49,911 nucleotides of DNA. Source: an uncultured Eubacteriales bacterium (lineage in GTDB: Bacteria > Bacillota > Clostridia > Oscillospirales > Oscillospiraceae). The translations under genes were made by a program, and so were the position numbers. Positions 1 through 7,485 of the stretch are shown one piece after another (within the stretch, counting starts at the first letter, position 1; each line of letters starts with the position of its first letter). The stretch spans positions 1 to 49,911 of the forward strand of contig UQUO01000013.1 in NCBI GenBank assembly GCA_900544295.1. The letters run 5' to 3'. The notes under the pieces are model-generated. The model did not search any database, was not told where the DNA came from, and saw nothing but the letters and a program-made list of their open reading frames with translations.

Positions 1-115
1 CCGCGCGCCGCAGCGCGCGGAACTCTCCTTGTGCTCACAAAGCGCAGGAGGGGGTTAAAGGGGGAACCCTCGCCGGGGGTTCCCCCTTTGCGGGCGGCTT
101 AAGCCGCCCGCAGCC
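1..115. repeat. Dispersed structured repeat, copy 1 (cut by window edge)
   Basis: This stretch is clearly similar to 11246-11358. It holds a 13-bp perfect hairpin (arms 57-69 and 77-89, loop 70-76) followed directly by a 22-bp perfect palindrome at 90-111. The other copy carries the same two hairpins, with one base pair of the first stem changed on both sides. It lies upstream of the gntR promoter and is non-coding. The left end is outside the window. Weak open frames through it are GC-rich artefacts. Confidence 0.8.
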
Positions 116-146
116 CCTGCCGCTCCGCCGCTGGCTAAAATTGGCC

Positions 147-174
147 TTGACAAATTGCTCATATTGTATATAAT
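147..174 (+). promoter_or_regulatory. SigA-type promoter of the gntR-ABC operon
   Basis: TTGACA at 147-152 and TATAAT at 169-174 are both perfect consensus hexamers with a 16-base spacer. The predicted start of transcription near 181 lies about 25 bases before the TTG start of the regulator gene. The -10 hexamer sits inside an inverted repeat (161-189). Confidence 0.85.
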
Positions 175-189
175 CAATATATACAATAT
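161..189. promoter_or_regulatory. Inverted-repeat operator over the -10 box
   Basis: Two perfect 12-bp arms, ATATTGTATATA (161-172) and TATATACAATAT (178-189), are separated by five bases and cover the -10 hexamer and the transcription start. The position fits autorepression by the GntR/YtrA-type regulator encoded immediately downstream. Binding by that protein is inferred. Confidence 0.7.
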
Positions 190-205
190 ACAAGGGTGAT
201 CACAC

Positions 206-580
206 TTGGATATCAAAATAAGCAATGCAGGCGGTGTGCCGATATACGAGCAGATCGTCTCACAGGTAAAGGCGAAGATAATCGCCGGGGAGCTCAGGGA
301 GGGGGACGCCCTTCCCTCGATGCGTCTGCTGGCGAAGGAGCTGCGTATAAGCGTCATAACGACGAAGCGCGCCTACGAGGAGCTGGAACGCGAGGGCTTC
401 ATTGTGTCCATGACGGGTAAGGGCAGCTTTGTCGCGGGGCGCGATTTGGAGTTTGTGCGCGAGGAGCAGCTCAGGCAGATCGAGGAGCATATGGCAGCCA
501 TAGCCGAGCTTGCCGCCTCCTGCAAGCTGAGCTTTGACGAGCTCGTGGAGATGCTTCGCCTCATGTTTGAAGGAGAATGA
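206..580 (+). CDS. GntR family (YtrA-like) transcriptional regulator
   Basis: A 124-residue DNA-binding repressor expected to control the ABC transporter encoded next to it. Residues 10-75 form a GntR winged helix-turn-helix, including PIYEQIVSQVKAKI, the LPSMRLLAKELRIS recognition region and a wing ending in GKGSFVAG. Only about 45 residues follow, too few for a FadR, HutC or MocR effector domain, which places it in the YtrA subfamily. The start is TTG at 206, with AAGGGTGAT a few bases upstream. YtrA-type regulators usually respond to envelope-active antibiotics or other inducers of their own transporter operon; the inducer here cannot be read from the sequence. Its stop lies seven bases before the ATPase gene. 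Confidence 0.88.
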   Translation: MDIKISNAGGVPIYEQIVSQVKAKIIAGELREGDALPSMRLLAKELRISVITTKRAYEELEREGFIVSMTGKGSFVAGRDLEFVREEQLRQIEEHMAAIAELAASCKLSFDELVEMLRLMFEGE

Positions 581-587
581 AGGCAAA

Positions 588-1433
588 ATGGAAAACGCGC
601 TTGAGGTCAGGGGCCTCACAAAGCATTACAGGGGTTTTGCCCTTGAAAACGTCAGCTTCAGCCTGCCCGCGGGCTGCATCATGGGCTTTATAGGAGAAAA
701 CGGCGCGGGAAAGAGCACGACCATCCGCCTGATGCTGGGCCTGGCAAGGGCGGAGGCGGGCAGCGTGCGCCTGCTGGGCGAGGACCCGGCGCAGGGCGGC
801 GCGGCGCTGAGGGAGCGGCTGGGGGTCGTCCTGGACGACTGCGGCATCCCGGAGACGCTCAGCCTGCGTGACATGCGGCGAATCCTCGCCGCGGGCTACA
901 GGACCTTCGACGCGGCAAAGTTCGAGGCCCTGGCCGCCCGCTTCAGCCTGCCGGAGCGCAAGGCGGTGAAGGACTACTCCCTCGGTATGCGGATGAAGCT
1001 CTCGCTGGCCTGCGCGCTCTCACACGACTGCCGCCTGCTGATCCTGGACGAGGCCACGAGCGGGCTCGATCCCGTAGTGCGCGACGAGCTGCTGGACATC
1101 TTCCTTGAGTTTATACAGGACGAGGGCCACAGCATCTTTGTCTCCTCGCACATCCTGAGCGATTTGGAGAAGGTCTGCGACTATATCACATTCATACACG
1201 GCGGGAAGATAGTCTTCTCCGAAGAGAAGGACGCGCTGCTGGAGAAATACGTCGTCGCCAAGCTGAGCGAGGCGGAGCTGCGCTCGCTGGAGCCGGGGAA
1301 GGTGGCAGGGGTGCGCCGCTCGTCCTTCGGGGCTGAGGCCCTGGTGGAGCGGAGCGCGGCCCGCGGCCTCGTGTGCGACCCGGCGAGTATAGAGGACATC
1401 ATGCTCTATTTCCTGAAGGGGGAGTCAAAATGA
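588..1433 (+). CDS. ABC transporter ATP-binding protein
   Basis: ATPase of a two-component ABC exporter, 281 residues, of the BcrA/YtrB/CcmA-like type. It shows Walker A GENGAGKST, signature YSLGMRMKLSLA, Walker B LLILDEATSGLDP and the switch histidine in SSHILSDLEKV. The canonical Q-loop region is less obvious (VVLDDCGIPETLSLRDM). ATG at 588 is preferred over an upstream in-frame ATG at 534 because AAGGAG lies 9-16 bases before it and the earlier start would overlap gntR. The last bases overlap the permease start (ATGA), so the two are probably translationally coupled. Such GntR-ATPase-permease operons commonly give protection against peptide antibiotics or envelope stress; the substrate is unknown. 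Confidence 0.9.
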   Translation: MENALEVRGLTKHYRGFALENVSFSLPAGCIMGFIGENGAGKSTTIRLMLGLARAEAGSVRLLGEDPAQGGAALRERLGVVLDDCGIPETLSLRDMRRILAAGYRTFDAAKFEALAARFSLPERKAVKDYSLGMRMKLSLACALSHDCRLLILDEATSGLDPVVRDELLDIFLEFIQDEGHSIFVSSHILSDLEKVCDYITFIHGGKIVFSEEKDALLEKYVVAKLSEAELRSLEPGKVAGVRRSSFGAEALVERSAARGLVCDPASIEDIMLYFLKGESK

Positions 1434-2041
1434 AGGCGCTCATACTCAAGGATTTGTTCTGCCTGCGGGCGCAGGCCAAATCCGTGCTCCTGGTGCTCGC
1501 GGTCTGGCTGGTCATCAGCGTCACGACGGGGAACGGGCAGTTTTTCAGCGCGCTGAGCGTGATATACGTCATACTGCTGCCAATGATGTCCATGAGCTTT
1601 GACGAGCGGGCGCACTGGGACAGCCGGGCCCTGACCATGCCGGTGACGCGCGCGCAGATCGTGCTGGGCCGCTACGCCGCGGCGCTGCTGATGGGCCTGG
1701 CCATGCTGGCTCTGGGCTGTGCGGTCACGCTGGTTATGGACGGCGCGGAACAGCTGAGCTTCTGCCTGGGCTTCTTCTTCGCCGGGGTGCTCATGCTCTC
1801 TGTCGGCATGCCTCTGATGCTGAAGCTGGGCGTGGAAAAGGCGCGCATCGCCATCACACTGTGCTACCTCATCCCCTTCGTACTGCTGCTGGCGGCTGAG
1901 AAGCTGGGCCTCGACTGGGAGAAGCTGGCCTCCGGGCTGCCGGACATCCCGCTCCTTTCTCTTCTCGCCGCCCTGAGCGCCGCGGCCCTGGCCGTGTCTG
2001 TCCTCATATCCGTCGCGCTCTACTCCAAAAAGGAGTTTTGA
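1430..2041 (+). CDS. ABC-2 type transporter permease
   Basis: A 203-residue integral membrane protein, partner of the upstream ATPase. About six hydrophobic segments can be seen, starting with VLLVLAVWLVISV, then a segment around LSVIYVILLPMMSMSF, MGLAMLALGCAVTLV, FFFAGVLMLSVGMPL, ITLCYLIPFVLLLA and a final segment ending in VLISVALYS. The short cytosolic N-terminus (KALILKDLFCLRAQ) is typical of small ABC-2 permeases of the BcrB/YtrC kind. ATG at 1430 overlaps the ATPase stop codon. An open frame extends upstream to 1373 but lies inside the ATPase gene. The gene ends just before a bidirectional terminator, so the operon has three genes. Confidence 0.85.
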   Translation: MKALILKDLFCLRAQAKSVLLVLAVWLVISVTTGNGQFFSALSVIYVILLPMMSMSFDERAHWDSRALTMPVTRAQIVLGRYAAALLMGLAMLALGCAVTLVMDGAEQLSFCLGFFFAGVLMLSVGMPLMLKLGVEKARIAITLCYLIPFVLLLAAEKLGLDWEKLASGLPDIPLLSLLAALSAAALAVSVLISVALYSKKEF

Positions 2042-2051
2042 AACGCAAAAA

Positions 2052-2078
2052 GGGCCGCCCTGTCGGGGCGGCCCTTTT
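2052..2078. terminator. Bidirectional terminator between permease and cls
   Basis: GGGCCGCCC (2052-2060) pairs with GGGCGGCCC (2066-2074). TTTT follows on the plus strand and an A-tract precedes it, so it can end both converging transcripts. Confidence 0.85.
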
Positions 2079-2085
2079 CGCGTAT

Positions 2086-3621
2086 TCACATGAGCGGGGC
2101 AAAGACGCGCAGGAGGCTCTGGCCCAGCTTCATGAGCCAGGGGCGGTTGCGGTAGAGCTCCGGCGTTATCTCGACGCATTTGGAGAGCGTGTCTGTGAAG
2201 CTCTGCTTCATGTCCATTATAGCTGAGGAGCCGAACATCCAGACGGCACACTCGTGGTGGAGGAAGAGGCTGCGGTAGTCCATGTTGATGGTGCCGCAGA
2301 TGCCGAAGGCGTCGTCGCAGACCATGGTTTTGGAGTGGATGAAGCCGGGGATGTACTCGTAGACCCGCACGCCGGCCCGCAGGAGCGGCGCATAGTAGCT
2401 GCGCGTGACCATGTGGACGTACCACTTGTCCGGCACGCCCGGGGTTATCATGCGCACGTCTATGCCGGATTTGGCGGCGCTCGTCAGGGCGTTCATGAGC
2501 TCGTTGTCGATGACGAGATAGGGCGTGCATATGTAGACGTATTTCTCCGCCCGGGAGAGCATGTTTATGTAGGCCGTCTCGCCCACGGCCTCGTCGTCGG
2601 AGGGCGCGTCGGAGTAGGGCTGGACAAATCCGTCGTCCTCGATGCCGTCGAATGCGCCGGGGCGCGGGAGGAAACGCGACGCGTCGTCCTCCTCGTGACG
2701 GATGTAGTCCCACATGGAGAGGAACATCAGCGTGAAGCTGTAGACCGCCTCGCCGCGGAGCATGACGCCGCAGTCGAGCCAGTGGCCGAAGCGCTCACGC
2801 CGGTTTATGTACTCGTCCGCGAGGTTCACGCCGCCGGTGAAGGCGACCTCGCTGTCGATGACGCAGATCTTGCGGTGGTCGCGGTTGTTGAAGGTGCCGG
2901 TTAGGACGGGCTGAAAGCGGTGGAAGGTGCAGCAGCGGATGCCGAGCTTTTCCATGCGCTTGTAGTAGTTGCGGGGCAGGGTCATGATACAGCCCATGTC
3001 GTCGTAGATGAGGCGCACGTCCAGGCCCTCGGCAGCCTTTTCCTCAAGGATGTCGAGGATGGAATCCCACATGACCCCGGGCTCGACGATGAAGTATTCG
3101 AGGAAGATGAAGCGTTCGGCCTTTTTAAGCTCTTCGAGCAGGGCGGGGAAGAGCTCGTCCCCGAGGCGGAAATACTTTGTCTGTGTCCTGCGGAAGACAG
3201 GGGCTCCGGCGCAGCGCTCAAGATATGCCGATTGCAGCGCGGCCTCGGGCGAGGCCTTGGCCATATCGGCGGTGCGGGAGGCCACGGCGCTCGCGGTCTG
3301 ACGGTAGCGCAGCAGCATGCCGGCGACCTTGTCCCGCTTGCTCTCCGGCGTGCGTTTTTTGCCGAAGAGTATGTACATGGGTATGCCGAAAAGGGGCAGG
3401 AAGACGATGGGCAGTATCCAGGCTATCTTGAACGCGGAGCTTCCGTCCTGATTTATGATGTAGACGACCGTCACAAGGGCGAGGGCGACGGACACCGTCT
3501 GCACAGCCGTGTATGCGCCCTGGAAATAGAACAGCGTGGCGACGATGACCACGATTTGCAGCAGCATGAAGAGCGCCACAAACGCAAGCCTTGAAAAGAG
3601 CAGCTTAAGGAGTTTTTTCAC
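2086..3621 (-). CDS. cls: Cardiolipin synthase (phospholipase D superfamily)
   Basis: Joins two phosphatidylglycerol molecules into cardiolipin at the membrane. The 511-residue protein has two N-terminal membrane segments (about residues 8-28 and 38-80) and two HKD catalytic motifs: HRKICVID at H249/K251/D256 and HSKTMVCDD at H429/K431/D436, each followed by a Gly-rich turn and an Asn (GGVNLADEY, GTINMDYRS). The frame stays open to TTG at 3657, but that codon overlaps the -10 box of the gene's own promoter, so GTG at 3621 with an AAAGG site upstream is the better start. It stands alone, divergent from the CoA-transferase gene. Length is normal for Firmicute Cls. Confidence 0.93.
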   Translation of the reverse strand: MKKLLKLLFSRLAFVALFMLLQIVVIVATLFYFQGAYTAVQTVSVALALVTVVYIINQDGSSAFKIAWILPIVFLPLFGIPMYILFGKKRTPESKRDKVAGMLLRYRQTASAVASRTADMAKASPEAALQSAYLERCAGAPVFRRTQTKYFRLGDELFPALLEELKKAERFIFLEYFIVEPGVMWDSILDILEEKAAEGLDVRLIYDDMGCIMTLPRNYYKRMEKLGIRCCTFHRFQPVLTGTFNNRDHRKICVIDSEVAFTGGVNLADEYINRRERFGHWLDCGVMLRGEAVYSFTLMFLSMWDYIRHEEDDASRFLPRPGAFDGIEDDGFVQPYSDAPSDDEAVGETAYINMLSRAEKYVYICTPYLVIDNELMNALTSAAKSGIDVRMITPGVPDKWYVHMVTRSYYAPLLRAGVRVYEYIPGFIHSKTMVCDDAFGICGTINMDYRSLFLHHECAVWMFGSSAIMDMKQSFTDTLSKCVEITPELYRNRPWLMKLGQSLLRVFAPLM

Positions 3622-3656
3622 GGTATCTACCGACCTTTCGCTTTGCTTGGTCAACA

Positions 3657-3685
3657 ATTATAGCAGAGTTTTGGCGCTTTGTCGA
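3657..3685 (-). promoter_or_regulatory. Promoter of cls
   Basis: On the minus strand TCGACA (3685-3680) and TATAAT (3662-3657) are spaced by 17 bases. Transcription should start near 3650, which rules out the upstream TTG at 3657 as the cls start codon. Confidence 0.75.
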
Positions 3686-3688
3686 TAC

Positions 3689-3717
3689 TTGCGCGGGCGG
3701 CGAAGCTGTGAGATAAT
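3689..3717 (+). promoter_or_regulatory. Candidate promoter of the CoA-transferase gene
   Basis: TTGCGC (3689-3694), a 17-base spacer and GATAAT (3712-3717) preceded by TGA form an extended -10 promoter. The weak -35 is offset by the TGn element. It lies back to back with the cls promoter. Confidence 0.55.
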
Positions 3718-3769
3718 AGCAGCAGAAAAAGGCCCGCGCAGGGCGATTCAGAATATGGGAGGATGCCAA

Positions 3770-5104
3770 ATGGATTATATGAGCGAGTACAAAAGCAAGC
3801 TGCGCACGGCTGAGGAGGCCGCGCGCGCCGTTAAGAGCGGGGACTGGGTGGACTTCGGCTGCGGCGTCACCTATCCGAAACTCTGCGACGAGGCCCTGGC
3901 CCGCCGCAAGGCGGAACTCACGGACGTGAAGGTCCGCGGTATGCTCTGCTACGGCCCCATCGCCGTTGTGGAGAACGACCCTGAGCAGGAGCATTTCACC
4001 TACAGCTCCTGGCACCTCACCGGCTACGAGCGCAAGCTGGCGGACAAGGGCCTGTGCTACTACCAGCCCATGCTCTACCGCAACCTGCGCTGGTACTATG
4101 ACAATTTCCTGCACATAAACGTCGCCTTCATAGGCGCGGCGCCCATGGACGAGCACGGCTACTTCAACCTCTCCATCGGCACGGGCAACGCCCGCGCATA
4201 CATCGAAAACGCGGACGTCGTCGTCATCGAGGTCCTGGAAAAGCTGCCCCGCGCCCTGGGCGGCCAGGAGGAGAGCGTACACATCTCCGAGGTGGACATG
4301 ATAGTCGAGGGCGAGCACGGCCCGGCCATCCAGCTGCCCAGCCGCGCGCCCAGCGAGGCGGACAAGCGCATCGCAGCGAACGTCATCCCCTACCTCTGCG
4401 ACGGGGCCACCGTCCAGCTCGGCATAGGCGGCGTGCCCGACGCCCTGGGCATGATGATAGCCGAGTCCGACCTCAAGGACCTTGGCATGCACACGGAGTT
4501 TGCGACGGACGCCTTCTACAAGCTCTTCGCCTCCGGCAAACTGACGAACAGGCGCAAGACCATAGACAAGGGCAAGGCCGTGTTCGGCGTCGCCGCCGGC
4601 ACGCAGGACCTCTACGACTGGATAGACAACAACCCCGGCGTCGCCGCCTACCCCATCAGCTATGTCAACGACCCGGACGTCATCGCGCAGCTGGATAACT
4701 TCATCTCGCTCAACAGCTGCATAGGCGTGGACCTCTACGGCCAGGTGAGCTCCGAGAGCTCCGGCACCAGGCAGATAAGCGGCACGGGCGGCCAGGTGGA
4801 CTTCCTTACCGGCGCTACGAAGAGCCGCGGCGGCAAGGCCTTCATCTGCATGAGCAGCACCTTCGCAGACAAGTCCGGCAAGGTCCAGAGCCGTATAGTC
4901 CCGCACTTCGGCGGGGACATCGTCACCTCCCCGCGCAGCCAGGCCTTCTACATCGCGACGGAAAACGGCGTCGTGAACCTGGCGGGCGCCTCCACCTGGG
5001 AGCGGGCCGAGCGCCTCATAAGCGTGGCCGCCCCCGAGTTCCGCGAGGAGCTCATAGCCGCCGCCGAGGCCCAGCGCATCTGGAGAAAGTCGAATAAGCG
5101 GTAA
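3770..5104 (+). CDS. Butyryl-CoA:acetate / 4-hydroxybutyrate-type CoA-transferase
   Basis: A 444-residue family I CoA-transferase of the acetyl-CoA hydrolase/transferase group. It moves CoA between a short-chain acyl-CoA and acetate, the last step of butyrate formation in many gut Clostridia. The N-terminus MDYMSEYKSKLRTAEEA and the motifs IGGVPDALG, GMHTEFATDAF and SSESSGTRQISGTGGQ are typical of Clostridial But and AbfT proteins. Glu243 in the MHTEF motif aligns by position with the catalytic glutamate of 4-hydroxybutyrate CoA-transferase, from memory of that family. ATG at 3770 has GGGAGGATG upstream. It is monocistronic with its own promoter and terminator. Butyryl-, propionyl- and 4-hydroxybutyryl-specific members cannot be told apart by eye. 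Confidence 0.88.
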   Translation: MDYMSEYKSKLRTAEEAARAVKSGDWVDFGCGVTYPKLCDEALARRKAELTDVKVRGMLCYGPIAVVENDPEQEHFTYSSWHLTGYERKLADKGLCYYQPMLYRNLRWYYDNFLHINVAFIGAAPMDEHGYFNLSIGTGNARAYIENADVVVIEVLEKLPRALGGQEESVHISEVDMIVEGEHGPAIQLPSRAPSEADKRIAANVIPYLCDGATVQLGIGGVPDALGMMIAESDLKDLGMHTEFATDAFYKLFASGKLTNRRKTIDKGKAVFGVAAGTQDLYDWIDNNPGVAAYPISYVNDPDVIAQLDNFISLNSCIGVDLYGQVSSESSGTRQISGTGGQVDFLTGATKSRGGKAFICMSSTFADKSGKVQSRIVPHFGGDIVTSPRSQAFYIATENGVVNLAGASTWERAERLISVAAPEFREELIAAAEAQRIWRKSNKR

Positions 5105-5113
5105 AACAAAAAA

Positions 5114-5144
5114 GCCCGCCGCCCGAGAGGGCGGCGGGCCTTTT
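5114..5144. terminator. Bidirectional terminator between CoA-transferase gene and fakA
   Basis: An 11-bp perfect stem (5114-5124 with 5129-5139, GAGA tetraloop) is followed by CTTTT on the plus strand. A-rich sequence on the other side gives a T-tract for fakA on the minus strand. Confidence 0.88.
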
Positions 5145-5149
5145 ACGGC

Positions 5150-6790
5150 TCATTCTATCGAGATCATGTAGTAGTAGACCGGCTGGCCGCCGTTTACAAC
5201 GGAGACCTCCGCATCCGGGAAGCAGGCTCCGAGCTTCTTTGCGGCGCCCTCGGCGTCCTCCTCGCTCACGTCCTCGCCGTAGTAGACGGAGATGACGGCG
5301 GGGGAGAGCTCGTCAACGGACCAGCTCAGCTCGTCGAGCAGGGTTTCGATGTTCGTGTAGCTGCCGACGAGGGCTCCGTCCAGCAGGGCGAGGTATTCGC
5401 CGGCGTGTATCTCGTGGCCGTCAAAGTCGGAATCCCGCGCTGCATAGGTGACGAGGGCGGTGTGGACCCCGGCTATGGCCTCGGCCATGCCGTCAGATAT
5501 CTCCTCTTCCGTGGCCGTCTCGTCCAGGGAGAGCAGGGCGGTGATGCCCTGAGGCACGGTCTTGGTGGGGATGACGACTACGCGCTTTTCGGTCAGCGGG
5601 ATGCACTGCTCCGCGGCCATGATGATGTTCTTGTTGTTGGGCAGGACGAAAACGGTCTCTGCGGGCGTGCGGTTTATCTCGGTGAGTATGTCCTCGGTGG
5701 AGGGGTTCATGGTCTGGCCGCCGGTGACTATCCTGTCCGCGCCCAGCTCCCGGAAGAGCTCGGCCATGCCCGCGCCGGCGCAGACGGCGACGGCGCCGAA
5801 GGGCTTCTCGGCGGGGGCTATCCGAGGTTCAGCCGGGGCGGCCTCGCCTCCGGCCATCTCGCTGTGTTGCTCGCGCATGTTCTCGATCTTCACCTTGAGC
5901 AGCGGGCCGTAGGTAAGCGCTTCGGTCAGGACCGTGCCGGGGACGTTCGTATGGACGTGGACTTTTATGATCTCGTCGTCGTCCACGACGACGACGCAGT
6001 CGCCCAGGGTCTCAAGGAAGCTGCGCAGCAGGGCGGGCTCCTTGCTGTTCTCACGTCCGCAGATGAACTCCGTGCAGTAGGCGAAGGCAATCTCACCCGA
6101 GGAGAAGTCGGAGAAATCGGCCCTCTCCTTAGGCTCGGCCTCGTTTTCCGCAGGGGCCTCGGCGGGGACGAAGGCCTCGCCGCGCAGGACGGAGAGCGTC
6201 GCCTCCAGGATGAAGACATAGCCCTTGCCGCCCGCGTCCACGACGCCGGCACGGGCGAGAACGGGGTTGAGGTTTATCGTGTCAGCCAGAGCCTCGACGG
6301 CGGACTCCACGGCGCAGGAGAGCATGAGCTCAAGGTCGGAGCCGTGCCCGGCGAACTCGACGGCGGAGCTCGTGGCCACGCGGGAGACGGTGAGGATGGT
6401 GCCCTCGGCGGGCTTCATGACGGCCTTGTAGGCGGCGTCCACTCCGTCGCTCATCGCGGCGGCATAGAGCTTGGCGTCGGCCTTCTCAGCGCCCTTGAGC
6501 CGCTTGGCGAGGCCGCGGAAGAGCAGGGAGAGTATGACGCCGGAGTTGCCTCGCGCGCCGCGGAGCATGGCCGAGGCCGCGCAGTCCGCCGCGGCGCTGA
6601 GGGTGGGAAAGCTCTTCTTAGAGAGCTCCGCCGCCGCGGCGCCCATGGTGAGGCTCATGTTGGTGCCGGTATCTCCGTCCGGCACGGGGAAGACGTTCAG
6701 CTCGTTGATGAGCTGCCTGTTCTGTTCGAGGGCGGCGTTGGCGCAGAGGATGATATCCTTGAACACCGCCGCATCAATAAATTCTCTCAA
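5150..6790 (-). CDS. fakA: DAK2 domain fatty acid kinase catalytic subunit (YloV/FakA)
   Basis: A 546-residue kinase that, with a fatty-acid-binding FakB (DegV-like) partner, phosphorylates exogenous fatty acids for phospholipid synthesis. The N-terminal DhaL/DAK2 nucleotide domain shows NVFPVPDGDTGTNMSLTM, GARGNSGVILSLLFRG and DAGGKGYVFILE. The central and C-terminal parts (VVVDDDEIIKVHVHTN, VLPNNKNIIMAAEQ, VSVVNGGQPVYYYMISIE) match the YloV family. The start is TTG at 6790 with GGAGG nine bases before it; a longer frame to 6856 would overlap the stop of the upstream asp23-like gene. The yloU-yloV pairing is conserved in Firmicutes, where the two are usually co-transcribed. No FakB gene is in this window. 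Confidence 0.9.
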   Translation of the reverse strand: MREFIDAAVFKDIILCANAALEQNRQLINELNVFPVPDGDTGTNMSLTMGAAAAELSKKSFPTLSAAADCAASAMLRGARGNSGVILSLLFRGLAKRLKGAEKADAKLYAAAMSDGVDAAYKAVMKPAEGTILTVSRVATSSAVEFAGHGSDLELMLSCAVESAVEALADTINLNPVLARAGVVDAGGKGYVFILEATLSVLRGEAFVPAEAPAENEAEPKERADFSDFSSGEIAFAYCTEFICGRENSKEPALLRSFLETLGDCVVVVDDDEIIKVHVHTNVPGTVLTEALTYGPLLKVKIENMREQHSEMAGGEAAPAEPRIAPAEKPFGAVAVCAGAGMAELFRELGADRIVTGGQTMNPSTEDILTEINRTPAETVFVLPNNKNIIMAAEQCIPLTEKRVVVIPTKTVPQGITALLSLDETATEEEISDGMAEAIAGVHTALVTYAARDSDFDGHEIHAGEYLALLDGALVGSYTNIETLLDELSWSVDELSPAVISVYYGEDVSEEDAEGAAKKLGACFPDAEVSVVNGGQPVYYYMISIE

Positions 6791-6824
6791 GAGGGACAAC
6801 CTCCGGGTCTGATTTTTGTTTCTG

Positions 6825-7175
6825 TCAGTCGATGAGCATGGTGTCCACGTAGACATCCACGCGCTTCACGGGGACGCCAGTGGCCTTGGAGACCTTGTAG
6901 CTGACCTCGTTAATGATGCTGCGGCAGAGGGCCATGAGGTTGACGCCGTGGTCAACAGCAATGTGAAGGCCCAGGGAGACGCTGCCATCCTCTCCGAGCT
7001 GAGTCTCAATGCCCTTGGACATGGACTCCCGGCGGAGCTGGAAGACGCCCCCGTCCTTGGCCTGAGCGGCCATGGCCTTGACGCCGAAGCAGCTGGTCGC
7101 CGCGTCCCCGGCTAGGTTCGCAAAGACCTCGGGGTCGATGGTGATGGCGCCCTTTTGGTTTTCAATTTTAACCAT
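6825..7175 (-). CDS. Asp23/Gls24 family protein (YloU-like)
   Basis: A 116-residue protein of the Asp23 (DUF322) family. Members are small alpha/beta proteins linked to envelope homeostasis and are usually encoded next to the fatty acid kinase gene, as here. Family features are GAITIDPEVFANLAGDAAT near the N-terminus, a central GVKAMAAQ, and VSLGLHIAVDHGVNLMAL with VKRVDVYVDTMLID at the end. ATG at 7175 has AAAGGAG upstream; the frame extends 28 codons further but without ribosome site or conservation. It is the first gene of a two-gene operon with fakA, 34 bases apart, behind its own promoter. Confidence 0.9.
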   Translation of the reverse strand: MVKIENQKGAITIDPEVFANLAGDAATSCFGVKAMAAQAKDGGVFQLRRESMSKGIETQLGEDGSVSLGLHIAVDHGVNLMALCRSIINEVSYKVSKATGVPVKRVDVYVDTMLID

Positions 7176-7230
7176 GGTGCAGCTCCTTTCGAAATGCTCC
7201 GCGCGCCGGGGCATCCGGCGGCGGATAAAC

Positions 7231-7259
7231 ATTATAATACAACGTTTCGGAAAGTACAA
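7231..7259 (-). promoter_or_regulatory. Promoter of the asp23-fakA operon
   Basis: TTGTAC (7259-7254), 17-base spacer and TATAAT (7236-7231) on the minus strand, about 55 bases before the asp23-like start codon. The 310-base gap between the two divergent genes otherwise holds the PFOR promoter and A/T-rich DNA in which I see no other structure. Confidence 0.75.
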
Positions 7260-7405
7260 GGGAAACTTTCACAGCCGGGCAGTTAAGCAACTAATGCACC
7301 TAAAATCGTGCAGTTTCTCGGCCCAGGCGGCGTCGAGACGGCGCAACGCAAAAAACTTTTTGCCTCAAAGGGGAAAAATTTGTGCTAAATCTGTGCAATT
7401 AGAGG

Positions 7406-7434
7406 TTTACATTGAGGCGTTTGAGTGATAAAAT
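7406..7434 (+). promoter_or_regulatory. Promoter of the PFOR gene
   Basis: TTTACA (7406-7411), a 17-base spacer and TAAAAT (7429-7434) lie about 50 bases before the start codon. No clear Rex-type operator (TTGTTAA half sites) was seen around it. Confidence 0.7.
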
Positions 7435-7485
7435 TATTGCGCTTTTGGAGCACATTAAAATTATTATAAATGTGGAGATGAAAGT

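Noticed and set aside
3621..3657. TTG at 3657 as the cls start
   Set aside because: It overlaps the TATAAT of the gene's own promoter, so it cannot be in the mRNA. GTG at 3621 is used.
7260..7405. Possible regulatory RNA in the gap before the PFOR gene
   Set aside because: Only a short A/T-rich dyad (7348-7363) is present, outside the transcript predicted from the 7406-7434 promoter; no known riboswitch pattern.
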